A stretch of 64,000 nt of DNA, taken from Himantopus leucocephalus (lineage: Eukaryota; Chordata; Aves; Charadriiformes; Recurvirostridae). The notes below the pieces were generated by a model. It saw nothing but the letters and a program-made list of their open reading frames with translations. It had not been told where the DNA came from and searched no databases. Where the stretch lies: contig RSEF01000031.1 of NCBI GenBank assembly GCA_003993805.1, positions 21,788,637-21,852,636 on the forward strand, in the 5' to 3' direction. Both the position numbers and the translations under genes were made by a program. Shown here in pieces: positions 27,776 to 39,150 of the stretch (its first letter is position 1; every line of letters begins with the position of its first letter).

Positions 27776-28268
27776 TGTATAAGCTGATGCAGGCAGGACG
27801 CAGGAACAACCACAAAACCACAGATGAAAGGCAAAGAACAAATTTAATCTTGATATATTGTGGACCGGGGGATCTCCAAAGCAGCACCTGGGCAGAGGCA
27901 TGCAAGCAGGGGACGCAGGCACCGCAGAGTGAGAGAGTCCTTATTAGTGAGACAGTCCTTGTTAGTAAGAGAGTGAAAGAGTGAGAGCCCAGACTTGCTG
28001 TTCTTGCCTGTATTTCCAGGGTTCAAGCAGGCATAGTTTTTCACTGTGCTTTGATCTTCTTCAACAACAAAGCAGTAATCTCATGTATGCTAATTAGGTG
28101 TCCCTGAGTCCATCACAGACTCACATTATGTAAGTGCAGATGTTCTACTTCTGAGCACATAAGGTTGAACAACGATTAGTGTGATATATGTGTTGTCCAG
28201 CACCCCAAGCGTGAGTCACTCGAGCGTGTTTACAGTCCTTCTCGCCAATCTTCCATTACTTTCCCACA
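27776..28268 (-). mobile_element. Solo LTR of an endogenous retrovirus (493 bp)
   Basis: On the minus strand the element starts TGTGGGAAAG and ends CTTATACA, giving the canonical TG...CA ends. It is bounded by identical 5-bp duplications GGCAC at 27771-27775 and 28269-28273. An ATTAAA poly(A) signal lies near its 3' part on the minus strand (27843-27848), followed by a T/G-rich stretch, as expected for R-U5. No internal retroviral genes flank it, so it is a solo LTR left by recombination between two LTRs. A 5-bp duplication fits ERVL-type or some ERV1-type elements better than avian alpharetro/ERVK types, which usually make 6 bp. The family name is not assigned. The intact termini suggest moderate age. 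Confidence 0.85.
27843..27848 (-). terminator. LTR poly(A) signal (ATTAAA)
   Basis: TTTAAT on the plus strand, ATTAAA on the minus strand. It is followed on the minus strand by TTGTTCTTTGCC and a T/G-rich segment, the expected cleavage-region composition. It is antisense to MAST4. Confidence 0.5.
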
Positions 28269-28273
28269 GGCAC
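28269..28273 (+). repeat. Target-site duplication (right) of solo LTR
   Basis: GGCAC directly after the LTR terminus CCCACA, matching the left copy without mismatch. Confidence 0.85.
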
Positions 28274-30399
28274 ATAAAAGTGGCTCAATTTCTCTTATGA
28301 CCATTCAGAAACATAACCTTGGGCTCATTTGTGGGATTGTCTTCCCTTGACAGTTTATGCTCTAATCTGTCCTTAAAAGTAACTTCAAAAGGCTTCAATA
28401 TACAGTTTTTGTGTTTGAAAGCTTTGAGACCTATGGTGTGTCTTGAGAAGAAATACATCAAAGTGGGATCCACCTCTGGGAGACGGTCAAAGATGTTGCC
28501 AGAATTTCATTCACGTTTCATTCATAGTGGATAGGAAGCTACGCTGCCATAGGCTCTGAAAGGCTTTAGAGAGTCAGATCTGAAGTATTGTTCTTAGAAG
28601 ACTTCATGTTCTTCTGAGTTTGCAAGTCTCTGTGCTTGCATGGATGAAAAAAATCTCCTTCGTGATCAGGAACATACATGTGACAAACTCTTTTTCCTTA
28701 GGATGAGGTTTCTGTATGTCTGTGTGTTTTCTGTTTTGTTTTAAACCTGATGTTTGCTTTTGGATTGCAAGGAGAAAGAGATACTTTTCCTTCGGATGAT
28801 GAGCAGGTTATAATGAATACTAACTGTATGTATTTCTTGGAGCTGCAGTCTGAACCACTACTTGCAGCACCAAATACCCCTGTAGAATAGAAAGCTTTTA
28901 GTTATTCCTATGTACAGTGAGGAAGATGAACGATTGCGCTACTGAAGCTTGGATATCAGGAATCTCTGCTACTTTTATGTGAGCCTTTGCATTTGTGGTA
29001 AGACAGGAACACTGTATTTTGAATGATCCATCATTGCTATGCATTCTATAAACTGTGTTAAGAATCTGCTAGGATGTTTGTGCTTCACTCTGAGATCAGA
29101 TTAAAAGTCTTTCACTAAGAAGACAAGCTCATTGAACTTGAAGGCTCTAGGTAGATTTGAACTTGATGCAACCTTGAGATTTCATTTAAAATTAAAAAAA
29201 AGCCTTTTTGCCATATGCCTGTACAGTTCACAGTCTGATGTTTCAGTTTTCCTTTTGTTAAATTCTGCAGCTAGCATTGTGCAGTTTTCCTTTGCAACTT
29301 TAACGTGCTTACACTTCGCGTGATTAGGTTAAGCTGCTTGCACTGAGAAACTTGAAAAAGGGAGGTATGGAAATGTATGCAAAGGAAATGTTAAAGAAGC
29401 ATTTCTGAGTTACAAAAGTTCTTTTATTTAAGCTTTTTTTTCATTCTAGAATCCAAAGTTGTCTTAAAAGGTATGAAGGCTTTGAAATTTGAAACAAGAA
29501 TAAACTAGGGCTGTGCAGTGTTGCTGAGAGAAACAATGGTTTGTTATGTGAATTGCAATTGAGCCTTTTAGGACAGTAACCCTTAACACCCAGTAAAGCA
29601 GGTCAGCTGGTAGCTGCTGTTTGGCAAAAGTAAACCAACAAAAAAGTATGTGTTGGCAATTGTTTGGTTGTTCTGGTGGTGTAGTAAGATAGTTGCTGCG
29701 TGGGAGGTGGTGGGATACCAGTTACAAGTAATATAAAATTCTTTATTCTGATTTGGTCTCCTCTTCAATGCTATCAGGTGGTGGGTTTTTTGGGGGGGGA
29801 GGGGGTGTTGAGGGTGAAGAGAGAACCACATTTTTCTCCCGCCTGCTTTACTTCAGTTAGAACTTTTTTAAAAAGCTGTCTCCTCTATCTTCTTTTTCTA
29901 CCAGTTGTATATTAGCCTTATCCAGCATCATGTGTTGCCACAATTCTGCTGGCAGGAGACCTATAGAAATTGGAAATTGGTTCTTAAAGCTTGAACTTGA
30001 ATGATTAGAATGATAAAATAGTAATTGTGGAATGACTTGCAGTGATGTGAAGACAACAATATGTGGAAAAGACATGGATGAAGATCTTCAACCTGGCCAC
30101 AGAGGTTAGGTCTGGTTTGATGCATGAATTTTTGCGTGTGTCTGTGTGCTGCGTGCACATACATGTGGTTGGCAAGTTAACTTGCACTGCTTCCGTTTCT
30201 GTTTTTACACCTACAAAAGCAGTATTTGCATGAGTTTGTTTCAAAATCATTGTAACTACAACATCCAACAGGGTACACTCTGTTATGGTATAGTTGTTTC
30301 TCTCTTCTCTAATGTGCTTAGAGAAAGGCTGCATAAGTATTAGTGTTAAACACTCCGTATTCTTCCATTTCCTCTGTCTCTTCATCTGCCTTTGATCTC
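28274..30399. other. Intronic sequence without recognised gene
   Basis: No CR1 or LTR ends and no exon with supporting splice sites seen. A G-rich stretch at 29783-29814 is listed separately. Confidence 0.45.
29783..29814 (+). other. Potential G-quadruplex motif
   Basis: G-runs GGG, GGGGGGGG, GGGGG and GGG are separated by loops of 6, 1 and 6 bases on the plus strand, the sense strand of the MAST4 pre-mRNA. Satisfies G3+N1-7. Confidence 0.55.
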
Positions 30400-30614
30400 G
30401 ATCCTGAATCCAGATCTGGAATCCAGTTCCCGTCCATCACTGAGTCCAGTCTGGGACTTCCCCAGTGCCAGCGGTGACATGACTGTCATCCTGGGAGCTT
30501 GATACGGTTTTGTATATATTTCATTATTTCCTTTTTATTTTATTATTAATACTTCATTAATGTAGTCTAGTTTCTACTAAACTTGTAAGTCTCTCTCTCC
30601 TGCCTCTCTCTGAA
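30400..30614 (+). mobile_element. LTR-like fragment (possibly ERVL-type)
   Basis: The segment includes gtgacatgactgtcatcctgg, then gatacggttttgtatatatttc, then a long T/A-rich run (ttttattttattattaatac) and a CT-rich tail. This order resembles the U3/R/U5 part of avian ERVL-type LTRs as I recall them. Clear TG...CA ends and a target duplication were not found, and the right edge abuts a CR1 element. It is a truncated or nested copy if real. Confirm with an avian LTR library. Confidence 0.4.
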
Positions 30615-30644
30615 GAGAGGTAGGGGGGAGTATCTGGGAGCTCT

Positions 30645-30964
30645 GTGAGTCTTCAGGCTGGGAGCAGCCTATCAAGAAATATTATAAAGCTCTGGGAGCA
30701 GCACTTAGAGACTTGGGAGCCCGAGCAGTTTTTACATCAATGCTCCCAGTCAAAGGGAGGGGGGTTGACAGGGCCAGATGAATCTGACAAATCAGTAGCT
30801 GACTACAGGACTGGTGCTACAGACAGGGGTTTGGCTTCTTAGATCATGGGACTCATTTTGAGAAGCCTGGTCTGCTTGGGCCAGATGGGGTCCACCTGTC
30901 AGAAAAAGGGAAGAATCTCTTTGGTAAGAGGCTCACCAACCTTGTGAAGAGGACTTTAAACTAG
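30645..30964 (+). pseudogene. CR1 ORF1 esterase C-terminal part, decayed
   Basis: The last 28 codons (30878-30961, stop TAG at 30962-30964) read GPDGVHLSEKGKNLFGKRL and then TNLVKRTLN. The DGVHL segment holds the Asp and His of the SGNH esterase catalytic site found in CR1 ORF1 proteins. Upstream the same protein is recognisable in pieces (conserved 'ctgggagcagc...aagaaatattataaagc' region), but stops and frame changes break it. It is not expected to make functional protein. Confidence 0.75.
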
Positions 30965-31053
30965 AACTACCAGGGGAGGGGAACCAGAATCCATGCCACT
31001 CCTACCAATACGATGCTGATACCAGTAGTAGAGGCCCACAACCTGGGGATGGG

Positions 31054-31612
31054 TTGCAGGTCAACAGGAGAGCACCTGGAGTGCAGCTTAAAGGAAAAAT
31101 TGCCACTCCAGCCAGGGAGCTAGATTCATCGGGGGCCCAGCTTAAATGTCTCTATGCAAACGCGTGTAGCATGGAGAACAAACAAGAGGAACTAGAGATG
31201 TGCGTGCACCTGCAAGGCTGTGATCTAATCAGCATCATGGAGATATGGTGGGATGGCTCCTATGACTGGAGTGGTGGAATGGAAGGATACAGGCTCTTGA
31301 GGAAGGACAGGCAGGGGAGACAAGGAGAGGGTGTTGCCCTCTATGTCAGTGACCAGCTGGAGTGCATGGAGCTCCACCTGGGGATGGATGAGGAGCTGAC
31401 GAAGAGCCTATGGGTCAGGATTAAAGGGAGGGCAGGGACAGGTGATGTTACAGTGGGGGTCTGCTACAGTCCACCTGACCTGGAAGACTGAGAGGGTGAG
31501 GCCCTCAATAGACAGATAGGAGTAGCCTCATGTTCACAAGCCCTGCTTTTCATGGAGGACTTCAACCAGCCCGATATCTGTTGGAAGGACAACACAGCAG
31601 GGCATAAGCAAT
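31054..31612 (+). pseudogene. CR1 ORF2 N-terminal AP endonuclease domain, one in-frame stop, truncated by gap
   Basis: The frame reads LKCLYANACSMENKQEELE, then IMEIWWDG, GVALYVSDQL and GVCYSPPDLED, the typical order of the CR1 endonuclease. A TGA at 31489-31491 interrupts it. The same frame then continues with MEDFNQPDICWKDNTAGHKQ up to the gap. In active relatives the motif is GDFN; here the Gly is Glu, so the copy is damaged at a catalytic-loop position as well. Only one stop in more than 180 codons suggests a fairly recent insertion. Confidence 0.85.
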
Positions 31613-31712
31613 NNNNNNNNNNNNNNNNNNNNNNNNNNNNNNNNNNNNNNNNNNNNNNNNNNNNNNNNNNNNNNNNNNNNNNNNNNNNNNNNNNNNNNNN
31701 NNNNNNNNNNNN
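31613..31712. other. Assembly gap (100 N)
   Basis: Exactly 100 N, so of unknown true size. The left flank is CR1 on the plus strand and the right flank is CR1 on the minus strand, so at least one element junction is hidden here. Confidence 0.98.
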
Positions 31713-31803
31713 ACACAGTACTCGAGGTGGGGGTCTCACCAGTGCCAAGTACAGGCGGATGATCACTTCCAGAGTCCTGCTGGCCACACTATTCCTGACA
31801 CAG
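31713..31803 (-). repeat. CR1 LINE fragment (RT C-terminal region)
   Basis: Plus-strand acacagtactcgaggtgggg and gtctcaccagtgcc match, with about seven differences over 90 bases, the same region of the 37.9-38.5 kb CR1 copy. The minus strand encodes a piece of the RT C-terminus (NSVASRTLEVIIRLY...LALVRP). Orientation is opposite to the CR1 left of the gap. It is 5'-truncated at about 31803. Confidence 0.85.
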
Positions 31804-34800
31804 CAGTGCCAATTATCCACCTGAACATTAAAATTACATAAAAATCCGTAAGTGATTGTTATGATCACAAAGCAAAACTCTAAAAACTGCAGTTTCATAA
31901 TTTGTTTTATTTTTGTGGCTTCACTTTTTCTCCCTTGCATGTAGCACTAACTTCTTCCACAACCCTAACTCTACTCTCTGTAGGATCCTTGCTTCATCTG
32001 ATGTAAAGCAGAACAACATTTTTTCTTGTCAGCAGCTCATGTCCTCTATAATCTTATTCAATTACTTGGTCTCAGTTTCTACTCTTGTTACTGTTGGGTT
32101 CCCCCTGCCTCTTCATTCAAGCCCCCCTTGATTTTAGTTCTCAAGTTTAGCTCTCCACAGTAGCATGCAGCAACAGGGATTAGTGATAGAAAGGATAATT
32201 GCAATCCGTGTCTGCGCCCTTCAGAAGCAGCAAGCTCTTCAGAGACTTTAGGTGCTAAACTCCGAGTTTCTAAAGATGCATAATGTTTGGAGTACTTTAC
32301 CCTTTTTGAAATGCCATAGTTTTTTTATATATAGTTGGCTTAGTTTCATAGGGATGTTAAATAACACTTCTCTGATACCTGAGTATCCTCCCTAACCAAG
32401 ACACTCTGTAAAAGCAAGGGAACAATAGCATTGAAAAGTATTAGAGAGATTGGTTTTTTAAAGCTTTACTGTCAGAAACAGGAGATCCAGTTTAGCAGCA
32501 CTATGCCAAAAATGTCATCCTTGTGTAGGTGCTGTAAAAGAAAAAATTTGAAGTGATCAAATGTCAAGAAAATGTTTAAGAAATCAAAACCACAATCTTA
32601 AGGAAACTAATAGGTGGCCCTTAGTTAAAAGATGGGACTTGCGGCATTATTGGTAACCAGTAGTTCCGGTTAGCAAACAATCTGTGTTCCTGAATTTAAT
32701 TTTCAGCTATCTGGAACCTGATAGTTTTTTTGAATACCTAGCTCATACAGACAGTGCATTAAGGTCTGTATGTTGTGTGGAGATAAATGTCATGTTACAA
32801 TTCTTATGGTAGTATTTTAGCCCTAGAAAGCTAGAACTTCAAGCAGGCACATGTCTTTGCATATGTTTTGTGTATTCTTGATGTTCCCTGTGAATAAATG
32901 ATGCTATGTCGAATAGAGGAACTTACCTGAAGGTGCTTTTTAACTAATGCAGGTTCCTCTCTTGTCCCACAATGTAACTTTCTTTTCCTATGTGAAAAGC
33001 AAGGGAAATGTGGTATAACGTGTATAAAGTATGTGCTTGCATTAACTTCTGTTTAGAGTTCTTTTGATGTGAAAGGTTTTTTAATGTATGTTACCACTTT
33101 GCTTTAAAATTATGCTACAAGAAGGATGACATTTCCGTTGCTCTAAAAAAGCCTAGTTGTACACAAGTTTTGCGGATACATTAGGGAATTCAGCGGTCAG
33201 AATTTGTTCGCAGAAGAACCTGAAAATAAGCCCTATCCTCTTGTTTTCTGAATACAGTGCTCATGGGCACAGCTGGAAAATTTAGGTTAGGAGTGGAAAA
33301 TTGATTTTAGGACTCCAGTGCCCCTTGTGAACACAGTTTCCTAGTTTTAAATTACCTCAAATTTTTCAAGATTTTAGTAAATGTAGAGAAGTGCAAGAAA
33401 GGAAGGAGTAATATAAATGAAAAATTAGGAAAAGCAAATGTTTATGACCAGGGTAAAAATCTATATTTTATGGTACTCTGATTCTTTGCTAGTTCATGTG
33501 CTGTTTCCTTTTTTGGTTCTTCAAGACACAGTTTGTGTTTAAACATAAAAGATTGTTGCAGTTTATTTGTTGTCAGCCGAGTAGTGATCAAGTATGTTGT
33601 GTTATTAGACTCTATCTGTGACTGAAAATGATAAATAACAGATTTTAACATTCAAGCGTGAAGCTCAATAGTAGTTTCTTATTTTGTCACTTTTGCCCTG
33701 AATATTTGCTCTTGTCTGTAAGCTACAGTTCAAAATTGTTCTTCGGACAAGGTGGTCAAAATCTACAATTTTCTTGAGATTGTTGGCAACAGAGGAGAAG
33801 ATCTAATGTAAAGCCTATCACATTTATCACTAGATAGGGGGTGTTACAGTGTTTGCATGCTTTGCTTTGCAGTAGTGATAAGAGATTTAACTCTTACCAA
33901 GCTATTTGTATGAGGTGGCTGCAAAGACCCCACTGTGTTTCTTCCTGATCTTCTGAAGATAGCAGTCTCTACCTTAGTTTAAGAATGTGCTTGCTAAACT
34001 GGTGTAACATCTTGATTGATTGTTAACTTGATTAATTTTCATTTCTCAAATAGCACTTGGTTGAGTTTGTTGTCTGTGCTCTTAGGACCCTGCACGGATC
34101 TTCATCTTTCAGTATAGATTTCTTTCATGGGTCGTTTGATGTTTGTTTATGTTCCTTGCTATTTGCTCTGCCGGTAATGCCAACTTTGTTGCTCTGCTGT
34201 TTGTCCTTTGTCTTTCTTACATTCTCGTTAAGCTCACAGCAAACCCTATTCTTATTGAGATTGCAGCTGAGGAATTGCTTTTCGAGGTTTTAAAATAGAA
34301 TTCTGACAAAACAACCACTGTTTTTTGTGTGTGCATTTTATTTTCTCCCCTTCAGATCCCATGGGTTTGTGTGTGTTTAGGACTGATGTCTTTTTAATGG
34401 TTTCTGTAGCACCTTATGCTCCTTGTTTTGTTTTAACAGTAAGAATGGAACATTCCAGTTAGTTCTTTAGCACTGCTGCAAAACATAGTAATGTATGCTT
34501 TTTGATTGCCTATTTCCCCCTCAAGACACCTTCAGTTATTTCAATGTCATTTCTCTCTGATGTGGAGTCTATCTGACAAATCAATACTAAGCTCTTCCAA
34601 TGCTGAGCCCAGTAAAGCTGGTTAGGCTTATAGGTATGTGAAGTGTGTGTTCCTGTGTTCAGGCTCTAAGGAGATGCAGAGAGAAGATTCAGGCACTTCT
34701 AAATTGATGTGTTAGTGCAAAGGAGCTATTCTAGAAAAAATACTATATTTAAACCACCTGTTTTTCACATATATTCTCTTCAGCATCTCTGAGGAGATGC

Positions 34801-35695
34801 AGTAATCAATGAGAATCATGTCAGATATTAGTTCTTGCCTTTTTCTACTTCTAAATGCCCCAATGTTCTTTGTTCAAATACTGTAATGATTATCTGGGTT
34901 AAACAGGATTCAGTCAGGGAGAAGAGGGCAGTGCCATAACTAGCAGTGCTGATGGGAACGTATCCTGCACACTAATGTGTTAAATGGCCAAGCAATTTGA
35001 GAAAACATGTTAGTTACACGTTTTTGTTAGGCAAAATTTAACATCTATGGCTGTGCTGCGAGAATGGGATACAGAAAGTTAGCTCAGAAGAATTTTTCCT
35101 TTGCCAATAGTTTCTATTGCTGGACAGATTAATTGGTGCAAGATACAGTCCTGGCCTTTGACTTCTGTTCTCTTTGAGAAATAGCTTTCAAGGCTTTGTT
35201 TTCTTACTGTTTGAAATTGAAGCTACACGTGTACATTGTTTTTTATTGACTTGATTTCTGGCCTTGGCTCTAAGGATTGCCAGACATACCGTAGTGTGAT
35301 GTTCTTTGTCAAATAACTGACAATACATTACTTTTTTCTTTTCAAAAAATTCTGTAACTAGATAGAGATCTTTCTTACTTGTTATGCTTTGGGTGTGCTG
35401 TGAGGTGGCTGTCTAACAGAAAAGAGTTTTCCTGGTCAGCCTGTAGAGCTCAGCACAGAGCCTAGTTAAGTATTATGTTGAAGATCTAAATTTAAGGCAA
35501 TGGAGATCAGCAAAAAATGAACATCTTACTAGTTAAAAAAACCCAAATGAACCAAGCCCTCCCCCCCGCAATAAAGCCCAAAACATTTTACACTTGCTTG
35601 AATCTAAAGCTGAGAGGAAAGAACTGCGTGTTAGAATTTGTAATGTGGTCCTGCCTCCACACTTGGCACACTGAATTGCCTACTGTCTGAAGATG
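31804..35695. other. Intronic sequence without recognised gene
   Basis: Unique-looking AT-rich intron. No transposon termini, splice-supported exon or RNA gene seen. Confidence 0.5.
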
Positions 35696-35797
35696 GAATC
35701 ATAGAATCTTCTAGGTTGGAAGGGACCTGTAAGATCATAGAGTCCAACCATTAACCTATCACTGCCAAAACCACCACTAAACCATGTCCCTAAGGTC
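35696..35797 (-). repeat. CR1 LINE 3' terminal fragment
   Basis: Plus strand gaatcatagaatcttctagg, ttggaagggacc, agtccaacc and accactaaaccatgtcccta form the inverted 3' UTR end of an avian CR1. This is a short 5'-truncated insertion on the minus strand. Several substitutions from the usual end sequence indicate an old copy. Confidence 0.9.
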
Positions 35798-37894
35798 TTG
35801 ATCTGTTTTACAACAGTAAGTGATTTGAATTGAGAGTACTTTCATTCATAGACTCTATGACTTCGAAGAAGATACTACATTCTTGCCTCTCATGCCAGTG
35901 CAGGGCTTGCATACATTTCTTTCTGTCTTGTACCATATTTACAGAAAGGCAAGTTCCAAGCTTCTCAACCTCTGCTAAAGTTGTCTCGCTCTGCCTAAAT
36001 TAATTCTCTTAGTTTTGTCATCAATCTGTTTTGTTCTTGCATGTCACCTTGAGTAGTCTGATTTTTCTTCACTGTGTATCTTTTAAGCATTGGTGAGTTT
36101 TCAATGTCATTTCATGTAAGCAGTATCTTTTGCTATCTTTTGGGGTTTTTATTTAAATCAGTGTTGCTGTGATGGTTTTCATTCTTCCTTCTAGTTTTCT
36201 GAAATTTTTTTTGAAACAGAATGCATGCAATCTCCTTCCCTCCCTGCACATCCTAGGTGCCTCTTTCTGCCTACGTAGAACCAAATTGTTTTAATACCTT
36301 AAATTAAGCTTTATGGGAAAATGGCTCCCACTGCCTGTATAGGTAATACTCCTTTCCCCTTTTCATATTAGTGAAAAGCTGATTAACCAGTCTGAAGCTG
36401 TAATACTGAAAACTTGAAACTAATTTACCTTTTGAGATTCTGTAGATCTTTCTGGTTTCCTCCTTCCCAGTGTCTTCTTGTCACTGAAACAGGGATAGTA
36501 TTTCATTATCTCTTTGGTAAGTTGAGGCACAGAGAAATTTATTTGTTTAATACTGCAAGACTACTGGTCACCTTGAATTTCCTGGCTGTCTTTTACTAAC
36601 CATGAACTCATAATCTTAGAACAGGCAGTTTTGTTTCGTGTCAGCTATAACATAATACAGGGATGTCAAAGTTTTATCTTCTAATGCAGTTGAAGAACTT
36701 ACAGTGCTAAGTATGAAATTATTATAATAACTGGACAGACCTTATTTAAGCACCAATTGTTTTCATCAAACATCTGTCTGACAGAGGTGGTCTTGACAGC
36801 GTTCAGAGATCTGTTCAATGGGTAACCAATCCCAGGAAGCTGTGCGTATGAAGAAATGTTACCGCCTATGTAGTATGCTGACTTTCTGAATTGTGTCATA
36901 TAATTAATAAAATCATAACGGGATAATATAGTGAATTAGTGTTGCAATGATACTATTTAAGTTTTCAGTAATGTGGAATGACTGGGTTCTGTATCCCACC
37001 CACAGTATTTACTCCTTCCTTTGCTATATCATAAAACTTTTAAGCTATCTGTAGTTGAATGTTGTCCTTTGATTATAGAGTCTTGGCCCCTGGGAGGCAA
37101 TATGGGGAAAAATCAGACCGAACATACCACATTCTAAAACAATATTTTTGTTTCTAGATTTATTTGCTTTGTCTCTTTATTGTATTTTCTGTGTACTCTC
37201 ACAGCTATTTTTATGCAGCTCACCTAAAAAGATGAATGATGACAGAGTGGAAATTTAAGTTTGTGAAGGACATTGTCGTCTGACTTTTTGACATTGGAAT
37301 AACTGTAAAAAAGTTTATGAATTTTTGGAGCACTTAAAAATTATGCAATATTGTGATTTGGTTTTTTTCTTCCTTTTTTATATTTTGTCTCATGAGAACT
37401 TAGTCTTTTTAGGTATTATTTGTGTGTTAGCACAGTCCATGTTTCACTTAGAAAATGTTGAATGTCATTCTTCATGATTTTTTGGAACTGATTCAAGATA
37501 AAATTATGGTAAAATTTACTAATTTCATAACCCATTTTTGTTTTGATAGACTGACATATTCTATCAGCATGCTATTTCAAAACGTTTCTGACTAGTTATT
37601 TTTAGCATGAATAATGAAGAACAACAAATCTTTTATCAGAGGGAAAAGGAGGAAAGTCTGTATTGACTAATTTTCTTGGAAAAATAAGACCTACGTTATT
37701 GTAGAATATCAAAGGGAAAGGCTTTCCTCTAAGCTTGATTTTTTTTTTTTCCTAAAGGAAAATTTGGGGAATTCTGTGTCACTGCAAAGTGCTAAGCTGA
37801 ACTTTCTTTATGAAATGCTGTTATGATTCCATGTTATGTCTGCCTTTAATTTCTTCATAAAGTGTATTCCCTTTACAGGAGCACTGTGGATACC
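35798..37894. other. Intronic sequence; contains one old SINE/LINE-like relic
   Basis: Apart from the MIR/L2-like piece at 36475-36580 nothing is recognisable. Confidence 0.45.
36475..36580 (+). repeat. MIR/L2-like fragment
   Basis: ggtaagttgaggcacagaga, followed by tttgtttaatactgcaagac and tactggtcac, resembles the conserved 'aaactgaggcacagagag...gttaa...cttgc...aggtcac' segment of MIR-type repeats. It is an ancient amniote relic. Edges are approximate. Confidence 0.45.
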
Positions 37895-38467
37895 TGGAGT
37901 ATCAGTGTGGGGAACCACTTCCCTGGGCAGTCTGTCCCAATGCTTGACAACCCTTTTAGTGAAGATATTTTTCGTACTATCCCCTCTAAACCTCCCCTGG
38001 TGCAACTTGAGGCCATTTCCTCTTGTCCTGTCACTTGTTAGTTTGGAGAAGAGACTGACCCCCACCTCATTACAACCTCTTTTCAGGTGGCTGTAGAGAG
38101 TGGTAAGGTCTCCCCCTCAGCCTCCTGTTGTCCAGGTTAAATGACCCCAGTTCCCTCAGCTGCTTCTCCTAAGACTTGTGCTCCAGACCCCTCACCAGCT
38201 TCATTGCTCTTCTTTGGACGTGCTCCGGCACCTCGATGTCTGTCTTGTAGTGGGAGGCCCAAAACTGTACACAGTATTCGAGGTGGGGTCTCACCAGTGC
38301 CGAGTACAGGCAGATGATCACTTCCCTAGTCCTACTGGCCACACTATTCCTGACACAGGCCAGGATGCGGTTGGCCTTCTTGGCCACCTGGGCACATTGC
38401 TGGCTCATATTCAGCTGGCTGTCTACCAACACCCCCAGGTCCTTTCCCTCTGGGCAGCTTTCCAGCT
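37895..38467 (-). repeat. CR1 LINE, ORF2 C-terminus and 3' UTR, 5'-truncated
   Basis: The minus strand shows the CR1 RT C-terminal region: [20 protein letters not shown], then [30 protein letters not shown] and [16 protein letters not shown]. Further left come [14 protein letters not shown] residues of the ORF2 end. The plus strand has the familiar antisense text (cccctggtgcaacttgaggc; ctcaccagcttcattgctct). The extreme 3' end with the ATTCTATG-type tail is not present at the left border. This is the longest minus-strand CR1 here (about 570 bp) and keeps readable coding blocks, so it is of intermediate age. Confidence 0.92.
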
Positions 38468-39150
38468 GGTTCCAGTGTTGATCCTGCCAACGGGGGTCTC
38501 TGGTTCATAGGAGCGCTCTTCCACAGATCCCCCTTTGTGGCACTTGTTTTCCCTTTTTATGGTTGTGGTATCAGTATGACCTGCCCCACTGTTATGGTGC
38601 TCAGGTTTCTCCCCGCCTCCGAGGTGATGTGTAGCATGATTTGGGTGGAGAGACGAATGCTATAGTCATATATGTTTAGGAGGATCACGATAATCTTAAT
38701 TAGCATATACAGGGCTGTCAGATTTAATATGTATTTTGTGAACAATGCGGCAAAGGTCATTCATTGTACGTGATGGCCCTGAAAATAGAGAACTAGCAAG
38801 CTTCACAAGTTGAGCAGAAAGCTTCACAAGACTTTCCCCCCTGCCCCGCAGACGCATCATGTGTTATTCAGAGTTTTCTCGCCTGAATCACACAAGAGAT
38901 AAGCAAGTGTTAGCCTTATCAGTTCTTTGAGGCCTACATTATCCAGACCCCACATTATCCACCCCTCGACTATAGCTATATTTCAAGGTACTTGGGAGTG
39001 TTTGAGACATTCTTCAGTGAGACTCAGAGGGCCTTCCCCCTCTCCTTATCTCTCCTCAGGCTGCTTCTCTCAGTCTTTGTTTTGGGGAGTTTATACATTG
39101 TCTTTTACACACTCTGAGCATGGTTTGTTAGGTAACTGAGTGGAACAGCT
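38468..39150 (-). mobile_element. Possible endogenous-retrovirus remnant (uncertain)
   Basis: This block lies beside the CR1 insertion. On the minus strand an open frame (38760 to 38557) contains a hydrophobic, membrane-like stretch. It is followed further along the minus strand by a purine-rich acaaaggggga segment near 38530-38545, which could be a polypurine tract. The layout resembles an env tail plus PPT, but I recognise no specific family and no LTR ends. A repeated agcttcacaag (38799 and 38819 areas) is also present. It could equally be ordinary intron. Confidence 0.22.

Larger units (their letters stand above)
30615..31612 (+). repeat. CR1 LINE, 5'-to-mid fragment (ORF1 tail and ORF2 endonuclease)
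   Basis: A comparatively long CR1 copy in the same direction as MAST4. It contains the end of ORF1 (an SGNH/GDSL-like esterase), an intergenic stretch, and the start of ORF2 (apurinic endonuclease domain), and then runs into an assembly gap. The reverse-transcriptase part on this strand is not visible. Left of about 30640 the element merges with LTR-like sequence, so that border is approximate. Confidence 0.88.

Noticed and set aside
31464..31940. 158-codon minus-strand ORF
   Set aside because: It is open only because it runs through the 100-N gap, and it joins two unrelated CR1 fragments.
38178..38510. 110-codon plus-strand ORF
   Set aside because: It is the antisense shadow of the CR1 reverse-transcriptase C-terminus.
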